64,000 nucleotides of DNA from Arctopsyche grandis (GCF_051622035.1 NC_135365.1:11016001-11080000); one strand, 5' to 3'; counted from the stretch's first letter, positions 35,866-48,500 are shown. A program made the numbers and translations. The notes: a model not told the origin generated them from the letters alone.

Positions 35866-36745
35866 AGAGCGGGGCGTCAGGCAAGGATGCATCCTATCAC
35901 CTACTCTTTTTAACACCTTCAACGAATCCATCTTCCACGATGCTCTCCAAGAAGCGGAGGGTATCAAGGTGGGAGGCGAGACAATCACCAATATAAGATA
36001 TGCTGATGACACGGCACTAGGCGCTGAAAATTTAGCAGACCTGCAAAGATCTCTAGACCGTGTACAAAAAGAAAGCAATCGAAGAGGTCTGCGAAGACAA
36101 AATTTATGATAGTAGATATAATGCAAACAGACACCGGTGATCTAACTTTGGATGGAGAGGTGTTAGAAAGAGTGAAAAGATTCAAATACCTGGACACCTG
36201 GCTGGATGAAGAGATGGACCCAGATGAAGATCTAAAAATCCGCATCGAGATGGCTAGAACAGCATTTATCAAAATGAAGGCGGCGCTTAAAAACAAGCGT
36301 CTCAATCTTCGTACGCGTTTGAGATTCGCAAAAAGCTACGTCTGGACAGTGTTTCTATATGGATCTGAAACGTGGACTCTGAAGACCAGGATGATCAGCC
36401 ACATCGAATCTTTTGAGATGTAGGTCTACAAGCGTATGCTGAAGATCCCGTGGACCAAAAAAAAATATCAAATGAAGCTGTCCTCGGCATGAGGGAGAGG
36501 CAGAGAACTTGTTTCTGTCATCAAGCGGAGAATGATAGAGTGCCTCGGACACATGATACGGGTTCCAAAATACGCATTTTTCCATTTGATAACCATGGGG
36601 AAAATAGAAGGTAAAAAATGGATTGGCAGGAAAAAGTTGTCTTGCCTTCGAAACATGCGCATGTGGACCGATATGGGAGCCGAAGATCTGTTCCGATCCG
36701 CTGAAGACCGATGCGGATATCTTCAAATAATCGACTAGGTGGCCG
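35866..36745 (+). pseudogene. Decayed non-LTR retrotransposon reverse transcriptase
   Basis: The frame begins with ERGVRQGCILSPTLFN (RT core) and NIRYADDTALGAENLADLQR (the YADD catalytic box). After a stop near 36107 it continues in a shifted frame (FKYLDTWLDEEMDPDEDL, LYGSETWTLKTRM) to about 36423, then degenerates. The RT family is different from the RTE at 60-63 kb: wording at the catalytic boxes differs and the thumb is followed by a WTLK segment. It is inactive. The endonuclease half is absent. Confidence 0.85.
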
Positions 36746-37560
36746 CCAACGTCTGGATGCGGACAGGGCATTGAGAGAAGAATACATATGTATGTATGTA
36801 TCTTAATACATTTTTTACTACTATTGAAAATATCTCAATATCTTTTTGGGTCACTTCGTGTAGGTTCACTCTTTGAACTTATGAACTCAACTAAATTGGA
36901 ATCAAGAAAATGCCAATTTTCCAATTCCATTTCATTTATTTTTACATTGCTCAACATTTTTATTAATTTTATTGTTCGGTGGAAGATGTGAAAGCACCAT
37001 TAAAACAAATAAAAAAGGACTCGTGTATATATATATATACAATTATTCTTTCTCGTTTGCTCAATGTTGAGCGTCATGGTCATTGATGTAATCTTGAATT
37101 TGAATTTGATAGACTCCTCCCGGTTCTGTAAACGGATTTTTTCGCGATATCTGGTACTCGAGATCTCGTTATCGATACTTGAAGCATATCGATATCCAGG
37201 GCCGCTCTAAGGGCTGATTTGAGGGTGCAGAACACGCGGGTGCCAAAGCCTCAAAGGGCGAGCTGCATGAAAAAAAAATTATATAAAAAATACCCTGAAA
37301 CAGGAATCGGGAATTAGAACCGAAACAGAATTCCAGATCCGGAACTGAAAAAGGAATCGGGAACCGGATAATATGAAAAAAGAAATGGTTTAAAACCTCA
37401 CTAAATAAAATTACCATTACGTATTTTTTTATATCACGGCACGTAAGCAATTTCGATTAATATTGAGAGAAAGAAGGCAGAGTTCGAAGTAGATGTGTAA
37501 ATCCCAATAATTGTTATATTTCTCAGTATAGAATAAAAAAGTGGTTAGTGAGAAATCATA
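36746..37560. other. Spacer with a hAT-MITE-like remnant
   Basis: CAGGGCCGCTCTAAGGG near 37197 and GGGTGCCAAAGCC resemble a hAT MITE, but no partner end was found. Confidence 0.35.
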
Positions 37561-37561
37561 T

Positions 37562-38080
37562 TTTTACATACCTGCTTTACGTTTCACTTACGATTACAAT
37601 TCAGCAAAAAGTTTGCCTCTTATCCGATCGTTTTCATACTTTTTTTATGTCTGCTCAATAAATAAAATACCTCACCTGAATTAGTCTCGTTTTAAACGTT
37701 AAAGTGAACGAAATTCTTTCAAAGTTCTTAAGTGTATTTTTGTTTTACGCCGGGGGCGAAGGCCCCAGGGTGCCGGAGGCATCGGGGGCGCTGGGGGCGC
37801 TTGAGGCGTCGGTGGTGCTGGGGGCGAAGGCCCCGAAGCGTCGGAGGCGCCGGGGGTGAAGGCCCCGGGGTGCCGGAGGCATCGGGGCGCTGGGGACAAA
37901 GGTGTCGGGGCGTCGGCGATGCACAAAACGTAATTCGTAATTCGTAATCACTTCGTAATTTCTAATTCGTGCATCAATTTCTTTCCGAAACCAATCGTTT
38001 CAATTTCTTTAACTTTATTTTTATTCGTGTTTCAATTCCTTTTCGAAACCACCCGTTGAAATCAACGGGCACAACACTAG
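37562..38080 (+). mobile_element. Family-2 Helitron, partial, GC-array-bearing
   Basis: The 3' end has CCCGTTGA...TCAACGGG followed by CACAACACTAG (CTAG at 38077-38080). The GC core (37750-37920) carries GGGGGCGAAGGCCCC and GTGCCGGAGGCATC units. The 5' limit is uncertain; the segment shared with 19190-19275 is taken as its upstream part. No replicase. Confidence 0.65.
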
Positions 38081-38121
38081 CATTATATAAAATCGTTTAC
38101 CAGGTCACTGGTAAACGGGTT

Positions 38122-38678
38122 ACGTCGCAAAAGTCAATCGCTACCAGGATAACCGCTGCTATGGAACCAACTCCTGCAGTTCTTGCTTTCTTAACTCTAC
38201 CTATAATTAATTTATTCCTCTTTCTAGTTTTATGATTATTCATATCCCTATTCCTCACTATGTAATTATTAAGTATTTAGGTAATAGATTGTTATCAAGC
38301 TTATATATATACAAATTTGAAAGTGCTTAATTTAACACTGTTTCTAATATTCAACCATTTCAATTCATCTAACATATGTACTCCTAGCATTCTTACGTTT
38401 CCTCACATTCAAAATTGCACGCATTGCCCTATTTAATACTTTCTGTGGTTTATCAATGTTCAATCCACTGAATAGATTGAGCACTGTGGCGTAATATACA
38501 GTATGAGGCTGTACAATACAATTATACATTTAATACTTAGTAATAATGGTTTGCACAGTTTATACTTAATAATAGTTTGCACAGTTTTCTGTACGCCGAA
38601 TTTTCGTGCGTCGGGAGATCCGCGCACGCGATTTTCGTAGCGGCGGTTATCCTGGGAGCGATTTACTTTTGCGATGTA
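38122..38678. mobile_element. Inverted-repeat element, about 560 bp
   Basis: The left arm at about 38122-38162 (TCGCAAAAGTCAATCGC, CCAGGATAACCGC) is matched in reverse complement by the right arm at about 38636-38678, at roughly 80-85 percent. The ends and duplication are unresolved. Confidence 0.55.
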
Positions 38679-38679
38679 A

Positions 38680-39720
38680 TCACCGAGCCAACTAAGTAAC
38701 GTTCGGTTTGACAGGCAAAATTTCTCAAAAGGACTCGATCGCAGTTTCAAATAAACTTCACTGCCGATTAACAATGATATCATTTTCTATGCAAAGTATA
38801 TTGGACTTTGAAATAAAACAATTTAAAACTTTTTAAACATTTATTTTCTAAAATTAAACATAATATTTACATATATTTATATGTACATGTAATACATAAA
38901 TGTAATTTATACATAATACATATTTATACATAAATCGGTTTTAATAATTTTCAGAGTTTGACAATTGAATTTTTATATATAATATTAATAATAATTCAAG
39001 AAATGTGTATGTGGTCAATGATTAAAACCATCCCTTTCTTTATTTTTACTTTCCTTTATTCTCGATCGAGTGGTAGAGGGACTGCCGGGGCATGTGCATA
39101 GTGCAACTGGTCACATCGCCAAATGAACTAAGTAATAGCAAGCCGATAGCCTCTATGCAAAGCTAAAGCTGCCCGTAGCCCTCTATATTATACTGTATAT
39201 GTATAATTGGCAAGGCTACGAATAAAAATGTATCTGAAAATTATCTAAATATGTATATAATATTTTTCATATGTTAAAAAACACCAAATCAAAGCTATGC
39301 TTTTATGTTACTTTGCTTGATAATTATTAAATAGTCCAAAATAGTTTAGTTTATTAATTTAATATTAATATACATCAATAGATAAATTTTGCTATGGATA
39401 ATATCAAACTGAATTATTTCAAAGTATACTAAAACTGTCACAAAAATGTTTGATCATAGTGAATCTAAAAGTAGAATACAAAGATAGCTCAAGTAGCCAA
39501 CCACCATCACAAAACCATGAATATTACTCAAGTAACCAGATATGTTAATTAACACAAAGTATTATTTTAAACAATAAAATACATAATATATCTCGAAGTT
39601 CTGCATTAATTGTCAAATAATCATTCCTCATAATTGTATGAAGACGAGACGTCACATAAACGAGTTTTCAGTATGGTTCCACAAAAAACTAATTTTTGAA
39701 TAATATATATAAAAACGGAC
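38680..39720. other. AT-rich spacer
   Basis: A more complex block at about 39060-39190 (for example GACTGCCGGGGCATGTGC) stands out, without a gene call. Confidence 0.45.
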
Positions 39721-39821
39721 TGTCGCTAAATATATTTGTATATTTGTATATTTGTATATTTGTATATTTGTATATTTGTATGTGACGGACGATCAACCAT
39801 CAACCAGTATGGGGATCAATT

Positions 39822-40230
39822 TTTTTTTTTTTTTTTCATATTTTTCAGTTTTTTAATTTTTTTCATTTTTTCAGTTTTTTCATTTTTTTCATTTTTTCAG
39901 TTTTTTCATTTTTTTCATTTTTTCAGTTTTTTCATTTTTTTCATTTTTTTCATTTTTTCAGTTTTTTCATTTTTTTCATTTTTTCAGTTTTTTCATTTTT
40001 TTCATTTTTTTCATTTTTTCAGTTTTTTCATTTTTTTCATTTTTTCAGTTTTTTCATTTTTTTCATTTTTTTCATTTTTTCAGTTTTTTCATTTTTTTCA
40101 TTTTTTCAGTTTTTTCATTTTTTTCATTTTTTCAGTTTTTTCATTTTTTTCATTTTTTTCATTTTTTCAGTTTTTTCATTTTTTCAGTTTTTCATTTTTT
40201 TCATTTTTTTCATTTTTTCAGTTTTTTCAT
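39822..40230. repeat. T-rich tandem array with regular CAG
   Basis: TTTTTTCATTTTTTTCATTTTTTCAG-type blocks (27-37 bp) repeat more than ten times. Each ends in T6CAG, formally a polypyrimidine tract plus 3' splice site. Confidence 0.9.
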
Positions 40231-40735
40231 TGCCGGGGGCGCTGGCGGCGCTGGGGGCGAAGCCCCCGGGGTGCCAAAGGCATCGGGGCGCTGGGGGCGC
40301 CGGAGGCGTCGGCGGCGCTGGGGGCGAAGCCCACGGGATGCCGAAGGCATCGGGGACGCTGGGGGCGAAGCCCCCGGGGTGCCGAAGGCATCGGGGGGGC
40401 TGGGGGCGACGGGATGCCGAAGGCATCGGGGACGCTGGGGGCGAAGCCCCCGGGGTGCCGAAGGCATCGGGGGGGCTGGGGGCGAAGCCCCCGGGGTGCC
40501 GAAGGCATCGGGGGGGCTGGGGGCGCCGGAGGCGTCGGCGGCGCTGGGGGCGAAGCCCCCGGGGTGCCGAAGGCATCGGGGGTGCTGGGGGCGCCGGAGG
40601 CGTCGGCGGCGCTGGGGGCGAAGCCCCCGGGGTGCCGAAGGCGTCGGGGGCGCCGGAGGCGTCGGCGGCGCTGGGGCCGAAGGCCCCGGAGCGACGGAGG
40701 CATCGGGGGCAAAGGCGTCAGGAGGTCGGCGATGC
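40231..40735. repeat. GC-rich GCGAAGC/GCCGAAGGC array
   Basis: The units combine GGGGGCGAAGCCCCC and GTGCCGAAGGCATC, two stems each closed by a C(GAA)G triloop, with GGCGCCGGAGGCGTC variants. The unit is about 36-45 bp in mixed order. Confidence 0.9.
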
Positions 40736-41140
40736 ACAAAACGTAGTTCGTAATTCGTAATCACTTCGTAATTCGTGCATCAATTTCTTTCCGAAACCAG
40801 TCGATTCAATATCTTTAACTTTATTTTTATTCGAGTTTCAATTCCTTTTCGAAACCACCCGTTGAAATCAACGGGTCCAACACTAGTTGTATATATTCAT
40901 TTTAAGCAAATTGAATAGATGGCATTCAACTCAGTAATATGTTCAACCAATTTTGAACCTTAAAAGAATTGAAATCGGCGCATATAAGGCTAAAAATCCC
41001 GTGCAAAGTTCAGAAATTCCAAATTCAAAGAGAGCCGCGCTACAGACTTGTCGCCCAAAGCTTCCATAGAAGACGGCCGCGGGAAAACAGTTAAAAAGAC
41101 AAAATGCTCAAGGTTAAATCAAATGATATCTGAAGTGCGT

Positions 41141-42388
41141 TTATTTAAACACACATAACAAAAATACCAAAATAAATATAATATTCAATATTATTAATAT
41201 AAAATATGAAAGGAAACACAGCCCCTTAAATCTTAAATATCTTTTCAGAGGAAATAATTTTGAACAAATGTCACATTCGAATAGTTTTTCTCCAGAGTGG
41301 AGACTTAAATGATTCATAAAACTATGTTTTTGGGTGAATGATTTTAAACATATTTCACATTTGAACGGATTTTCTCCAGAGTGGGACCTCGAATGTCGCA
41401 CAAGGTATCTTTTCAGAGGAAATAATTTTGAATAAATGTCACATTCGAATAGTTTTTCTCCAGAGTGGAGACTTAAATGATTCATAAAACTATGTTTTTG
41501 GGTGAATGATTTTAAACATATTTCACATTTGAACGGTTTTTCTACAGAGTGGGACCTCGAATGTCGCACAAGGTATCTTTTCAGAGGAAATAATTTTGAA
41601 CAAATGTCACATTCGAATAGTTTAAAGCCAGAGTGGAGACTTAAATGATTCATAAAACTATGTTTTTGGGTGAATGATTTTAAACATATTTCACATTTGA
41701 AGGGTTTTTCTCCAGAGTGGTGACTCAAATGGTAAACTTTTGGAGCAAATGATTTCAAGCGAATATTACATTTGTTTGGCTTTACCCCAGTACAAATACC
41801 CATATGTTCTCCCCGTCTCTAAAAAATAAAACAAACATTATACAATTTAATAATACGTGCAACATTTTTATAGCGTGATTAGATGTAGTTTTCAAATGTG
41901 AATTTATCGTTAACATGTAAAATCGTTAGGAACTCGAATCCCTATTACTTACCTCGCCATTGTCTGGCGAAATAGAAATATTTGGTGGGGAATTTGCAAT
42001 CGAATCATTTTCCCATATTAAGTCTTCCAGCAAAACTTCCTCCGGCTTGACTTTCAAATACTTGTCTAATTTCATCCTCGACGTTGCGTCACTCCGAAAA
42101 CAAGCGTTTCGAAAGCTGTCGAGCAACTCTAGATTGTTGACACACGAAAGGCATATCATATCTGGCAGACGGTCACCTTTCCTAAACTGCACATGAGAAA
42201 TGAATTGAAGATTAGCAATAAACAATAAACGAATTAGCAATAGCAATGACGAGTTGAGTGTAACTGACCCGCAGCTGACAGCAGGTCCAAATGCGTTGCG
42301 ACAAAGGCAAACGCCGTGGATGAGGATCGTCGTGGATGGAGACGAAAGCCTCTGGTGGGGCAGAGCGGAGGCAGAGCCTGCACTCCAT
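41141..42388 (-). CDS. ZAD-domain C2H2 zinc-finger protein
   Basis: Three exons (42269-42388, 41953-42186, 41141-41818) encode 343 residues. The N-terminal ZAD zinc module uses C3, C6 (CRLC) and C52, C55 (CLSC), with LPDMICLSC and LDSFRNACFRS landmarks. Such proteins are insect transcription regulators that dimerise by ZAD. An acidic linker leads to about seven C2H2-like fingers, but finger 1 lacks its second Cys (CNIR), finger 5 reads CDIY, and finger 7 loses both His. The C-terminus continues as a hydrophobic tail of about 25 residues. Fingers come as a 168-bp two-finger unit repeated three times, nearly identical in sequence. The chosen start is the Met directly before CRLC. It is head to head with MED7. 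It could be a decaying gene. Confidence 0.8.
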
Positions 42389-43335
42389 CTGCACTCTACG
42401 GAGCACACTCCGTGGACAGGAGAAGCACCGTACCGTAAGAGTGGAGATTGGAGCTGACTGCTCGTGCTTATGCAAACACGTGTTTTCCGCTCATCGAAAA
42501 CCGCTGTCCAGGACGACTCTGCGCACTAAAAACGATTTTTATTGTGACGGGTGATCACGCGTGACCGATCTAGAGTGACCGGTTGTCCTGTGACCGGTTC
42601 ACATTTGGCTAGTTATCACCGCACCGAACCCGATATCAATTTGTTATGTAAAAACATGCGACCTCATCTATCGCATTAAATTTTTTCATGTGTGTATAGT
42701 TTTTATTTAAAAAAAAAAGTTTTTAAGCAAGTTCCTATAATTTTGTGCTGAATATAAATATGTGTATTATAATTGTAATAATTATAATACACATTATTAA
42801 TTAATTCTTTCAGATTTAGGGGGCCGTGACATGAAAGTAATTGGGCAGTACTGTTCTAGGACACGTGTTGCAGTTGCATGATGACATCACTGTTGGGTTT
42901 CGTTCGTTTTACGATCAAGCGATGAACTCTTTCTTCTGGAATAGTCGAGGGGGACGTTGCCCTCGAGTTCTGCATGTTTTTACAGGAGCTATGATGATTA
43001 GTGTGAAATGTATGAGATCACTGGTTTTGATTCGTAATAGCACAAGCTTAGTATGACGACGAGTTGGTTTTTTTTTCGATCCAAATAAATTTAATAAAAA
43101 AACAAATGAATATTTACTATTAAATTCGCCATGTTTACGCTGTTTATGTAAAACAACTAGTGTAACATAAACATAATTGAATACGGAAAGAATTTATAAA
43201 TTTATTACTACGTATTTATAAATTCTCAGTGCATGGTTGTTAAATGTATGGTGTTAGTACCCTCACTGCATATCTGACATTTGTTATTGTTGACGTGCGT
43301 TTCTCTGTGCCTGTACTGATCGTCGATAAAGCAAA
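42389..43335. promoter_or_regulatory. Shared upstream region of the ZAD gene and MED7, with a Helitron relic
   Basis: About 950 bases separate the divergent start codons. TGACCGGT-type words recur at about 42555-42600. A segment ending GCCATGTTTACGCTG...CAACTAG at about 43162 resembles a family-1 Helitron 3' end lacking its GCGAAGC hairpin. Promoter elements cannot be placed. Confidence 0.45.
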
Positions 43336-44171
43336 ATGTCCGAAGTGAGTTCAGTGAGTTCACTTCCACTGCCTCCAGCCCAGTATATATCTCTATATGC
43401 TGAAGAGAATGAAAGACGGGGACGTCCACCTGGACCTCCAGCTCCTCGTCCAGCTCATGACACCTACACCATGTTTGGCAACACATTCAACGCAGACGAC
43501 ACCATCATACGCTCCTTGGAGAGTCAGGTTATATACAGAACATTTACATTTTACCATTCTGCATTATATGATTATTGACATAACCTCACTCTTAATTATC
43601 ACTCTAATGCTCATTTAATACGTGTAGGGTTTCAGGCGTCTCTACCCTATACACTTCGAACGCAGACGAGAACTGAAAAAACTCAACCATTCCCTGCTTG
43701 CCAACTTTCTCGATTTGCTAGATTTGTTGGTACACTGTCCCGATTCTCCAAGGCGTGCTGAGAAGGTTGAAGATCTCAGCTTGCTATTCATTCACATCCA
43801 CCACCTTCTGAATGAATTCCGGCCACACCAAGCGCGAGAAACCCTCAGGGTTATGATGGAGCTTCAGAAGAGGCAGAGAGTGGAAACCACCATGAGGTGA
43901 CTCACACTTTCGGTATATCATATTTTGATTCGTGCAAATTTTCACAATTTTTTTTATTATTTTCAGGTTCCAAAAGCACTTAGATAAAGTGCAAGATATT
44001 CTACAAAATGCCCTACAAAGCCTACCTGACGCTTCAGAATCTGATAACAAATTGATGACCCCCACCGAAGTGTTCGAACACATGGATACAAGTCAAAAGG
44101 AATCCAATAGTTCTGATCAATTGTATGAATTAGACAAACTAATGTGTAACATAGTCGATAAAATGCAATAA
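43336..44171 (+). CDS. MED7: Mediator complex subunit 7
   Basis: Three exons (43336-43527, 43628-43896, 43967-44171) join in frame, with GT-AG junctions, into 221 residues, the usual MED7 size. The N-terminus has [14 protein letters not shown], followed by a proline-rich stretch and MFGN. The core contains [19 protein letters not shown] and [16 protein letters not shown], strongly conserved in the family. A C-terminal helix is followed by an acidic end. MED7 sits in the middle module of Mediator, pairs with MED21 as a flexible hinge, and links regulators to RNA polymerase II. It converges with API5. Confidence 0.97.
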
Positions 44172-44333
44172 TTCATATATGTATTTCCATTAGATTAATT
44201 GTATTTAATTCTAGATTACCTTCTTACCATAAGAGTCACTTTCGAGATTGTCATGATTGTATTTTAAAATAAGTCTTCAATGTGTCAATAAGATATTCGT
44301 TAGATAATTAGGATTAAAATAATTGTAAAATGA

Positions 44334-44339
44334 AATAAA
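44334..44339 (+). terminator. MED7 polyadenylation signal
   Basis: AATAAA, 163 bases after the MED7 stop codon, followed by T-rich sequence. Confidence 0.65.
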
Positions 44340-44344
44340 AATCG

Positions 44345-45520
44345 TTATTTTATTATTTTATTTTTTATTCATAAAAAAGCACTCATACACCTAAATTCCA
44401 GATCAGGATAGACTGTGAAGCATAGGAATATAGGAATAGGATTGTGACGTATAACTTAAACTAATTAATAATTAACTGACGAGTATCAAAACGAGCATAT
44501 CATCTTGAATTTTCCAGTCATGCTTCACCAGCTGAAAATAGACAAACTCAAAAATAATCAGCAATGAAAGCCGCATGCTCCTTCAGATCTGAAACTTGGA
44601 AAAATTATACTCAACCCCCTGGACATCAAGTTGGTCAATCAGCTGCATGATAAATCGTAACCGGCTGAGCTGCTGGAAAAAAATCTCTGCAATATTATTA
44701 GTTTCACATTTATATTATACAAACACTCAAGTCATGTCACAGCAACGGCCTAACGTAGAATTATATACTTTTTTTTTTAATTTGATACAATGGGATTTCA
44801 CGCTCTTTAATAATTTTAATATATTTACTTTTATTGTATTACGAATTAAAAGCATATAAGAAGTACATATACAAATATAAAATTAAAAATTTCAAAATAT
44901 TCCATATTTTATATGGAAAAATAAACAATTTAAATAAATCCAAGTAAAAAAAATCAATTTATTAAACTAATTCTATCAAGAAATATAAAAATATTTGAAT
45001 CGGGATTCAAATATTCCACAACGTCGAGAAGTGTATAATTATCTGGAAAAAAATTAAAGCTATAAACCCCAAAATAACAGACTGGATTAGTACAGTATTG
45101 AATCATGAGTCCCAAAAGTATTTAAGGTTGTCGAAAAATTATGCAACGAGGTTTTTAAGCTAGAAAAAGTAAAAATAAATCAATCAGTCCCATAAATGCT
45201 CCTACGAGAACTCCATTCCTAAAACATAAAGTAAAGCTTAAACTGAAAAAAAAAACGTAATGAAATTAGTAGTCTTCCAAGGAAATGAGGAAAGGTTTGA
45301 TTTTTTTGAAAAGAAAGGAATAGGTTTGAGCGTAAACAGTGTGCGGTTCAATTCGGCTCGTGGCATTATTTGCAATGAGTACAGATAAAATGTCAATTTA
45401 GAAATATTTCTATTGAAAATAAATAAGCACGATCTCTCCTGAAATACTTTCTTACGATTATTTGTTAAAGTTTCACACACATAAACAGGTATACTTGTTT
45501 TTTTTTTTTATATATATTGG
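44345..45520. other. Convergent spacer between MED7 and API5
   Basis: AT-rich. No gene or clear repeat recognised. Confidence 0.5.
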
Positions 45521-45525
45521 CAATT

Positions 45526-48500
45526 TTAATAGTAATTTCGCCTGAAAGGTGCACCATTACGAGAAGTGTTTCTATTGAAATTCCTCGAATTGCGTCCTCT
45601 TCTCCAATTTCCTCCACCATAGCTGGGATTGCCTGCTAAGCTAACATTAATCCTATTGCTATATTTTCCAGAAGGTGGAGTGTACATTTTCTGATTAGTC
45701 CCTTTTTCTAATCTAGGACGCTTTTCAATTGGTGGTCTGTTCGTCTCGGCTTGATCGAACGTTATCGGCTTATGCCTCTTTTCACCCACCACTTCAGAAG
45801 TTTTGTTGTTTTTTGACGTTACATCATCATTCTAAAAATAAAAGCATGTTAAAACTTGACGATGCATTATATAAAAACATATCGAATGAATACACTTACA
45901 GTAACTTTTTGTGACCGAGTTTGAAACGACAATTGTATTACATTTTTGTAGCTAGGTGGTGTATGGAATAGATCTTTAATCAATGTATTGATATTTGAGG
46001 TAGTCTTTAAAGCCACTACTTTAATTTTATTTTCATCCGTTTTCAATTCCTCATTTGTCTTTCCCTGAAAGTAAGAATTTCAAGAAAATATTATAATTAT
46101 TTTTTTAATAATTAAGACATTTGAAAAATGGATAAAATATAATAGTAACTAATTAATGACTGCTGTAACCTAACAGGTTACCTCAATGCGTCACATCAGT
46201 CTTCCAAAAAAATAAATAAATCATTCATCTCATTCAAATACTCGTTTAGAATCTCATTAACCTGATCAGTTCATCAACACGATGATGCCAGTTCATCAAC
46301 AAACATGTCAAAATGCTCCCCTATCACGTTAAGCACCTAGACGGCCTCTACAAGAGACGAGTTGTCAAAAGCAGACATTATTACAATATGTAGGTTGAAA
46401 AAATCGACAATGAAACTACTACAATTTAAGCTCCGATAAAATCGAAGGATTGTCAGTGCTTCCCTATTATACTTATTAAGTATTAAGAAATAGCAATAAT
46501 GCTTCCCGAAGATAGTGAGTTTCCGAAGCCTAAGATACCTTTTAAAAAAGCCGTGGGAAATAAATACGGATAATATTCATACTTTCTCATGTAAAGGTAT
46601 TAAAGAAACTTCTTTTGTACTCTTTCAATCAAGAGAGAGAATTTCGTTTCACTGGGACTCCATATGATAAACCCAAACTCTAAAATATTCTCTGAACAAA
46701 AGAATAATAAAGTAACCTGATAATATTTGCATCTAGGAAGTAGTGAGTATAGCGCAAGACAAATCCAAGCATCCAAAGATATTTGTAATGAGTTGAAAAT
46801 TTGAAGTAACTCATAAACAATATGTCAAGATCCACAGTTGAGTCAACTCTCGATAATTGTTAGTTCTGAAGGCTATAAGAAAACTCAATAGGGAACAATA
46901 AACTTGAATAGGAAATAACATGACACTTTATCAAGCTGAAAGGCAGATGATTACACTCGGCAACAAAAAAAATAACCAGATCGGAAACTAATCAATCTTT
47001 AGTAAGTTCGACCCATTGAATAAAAATATGACAACGATTTTTGTTGACTTAAAATTCGCTAGATAATTAATGATTGGTATTTCAAATCAATAAAAAAGCA
47101 TCCCAGTATTTATTCCAATATTCACTTTTGGCACATTAACACTAGATCCGACAGTTGAGTCAACTATCAGAGTTAAAGACTGACAAATATCTCGTAAACG
47201 AGAAGAAACCAACCAAGATCATTGTCATATTCGAATTCAATGGGTTAAGCTTACTAATGATTGATTACTCTCCACTCCGTTAAATAAAAAAACGTGCAAT
47301 TATAATTCATCCGGCAGCTCTCACAGTCAGAATTCCCACTGACTGTTCTTAAAGTTTCAAGTCGTCAAATTGCGAAAAAAAAAAACAGTTTGACTTACAT
47401 TAGTAGCTTCCTTTAACTTCTTTATGTACCCTTGTGTTAAGCGCGCAAAATACTGTAAACGTAAACGGAATTCTTTTAAACGAGCTGGATCAGATGTTAA
47501 AAACGCTGGTGTTTGTCTGGCTAATCTATGAAATGTGAACAGTAAGCATTCAACATGAGAAAACTCCAAAATTGGTGGCACTTCTTCGGTTTCTTCTCCG
47601 ACTGTAGCTGGAGGAAGGGGCATGTATTTCTATAAAAAAAATATACATACAATTTAAAAAAAAACACAAAAAAAAGTAATCAAAGTAGAAAGAGTTACCG
47701 ATATGCTTACAATCAAACAATTATATATTGTTTCAACATTTTCGTCTGATTTTTCTAAAGTTCCACAATCTAGACTTAATTCAGCCAATAGCTTTAACAA
47801 TTCAAGTTTGGAATCGCCTCCTTCTTCAGTCGATTCGGGGATCTCGCTGATTTTTGGTATAACATGTTCGCAAAAGAAACTAACAAATCTTGTTGAATTA
47901 ACTTGCGACTGAAAAAAGTTTAAAAAACAACTAAATAAAGGAAAAGCAATCTAAAAACATATGAAAAAACAAACGTTTCTTACGGAAAAATACGGCAAGG
48001 CGTGTCCTACACATTGTACTAATCTATCGATATGCTCGGACTCTCCAGCTGAAAATTCACCGTCTGTTAAAGATTGGGCTGCAACGAGGTCAACAATTTC
48101 CCTATGTCCGGCAGCTGTGCGACCTAATCTGGTCCACCCGAGCAATTCCATCACCTGGTCAAACTCTTCGGCATTCACATCCTAAAATTATCCAAAAATA
48201 AGCCTCGCCCAAAGATAAAATCCACGTTGCACGCAACTATAAAAATACCTCTAAGACTTTTTTACATTCGGCAATAATGTAATCTTCCGCGTCCTTGTTG
48301 ATATATTCTTTACCGAGCTGTTTGACCTTTGACGACAAAAATTTTATACAACGCTCTCGGACTAGCTCGTTGTCAGTTCCCTGTTGTATTTGAGAAAACA
48401 GTCCACTGAGTGCACCTTTCGGATCCAATTTCATCAAAGTCAATATGGAATTGTGAACTGTGTTCAATTCAGTCGTATCATAAGCCTGTAAGAGTTGAGC

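Larger units (their letters stand above)
39725..40886 (+). mobile_element. Family-2 Helitron with T-rich and GC-rich arrays
   Basis: Order: TTTGTATA microsatellite (39736-39780), a T-rich array with repeated CAG (39822-40230), a GC-rich array (40231-40735), then a unique 3' part (from CGTAATTCG repeats to CCCGTTGA...TCAACGGG) and CTAG at 40883-40886, followed by T. The last 150 bases are nearly the same as those before 38080. A 336-codon frame runs across it but is Phe/Ser then Gly/Ala low complexity, with no gene features. The 5' end was not resolved. Confidence 0.72.

Noticed and set aside
39736..40746. 336-codon frame, Phe/Ser then Gly/Ala-rich
   Set aside because: It spans a T-rich simple array and a GC array of a Helitron; low complexity throughout with no protein-like segment.
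42212..42475. Upstream Met (42475) as ZAD gene start
   Set aside because: The Met at 42388 directly precedes the CRLC of the ZAD fold, as is usual. The longer frame adds unrelated residues, and its read-through passes the GT donor at 42268.
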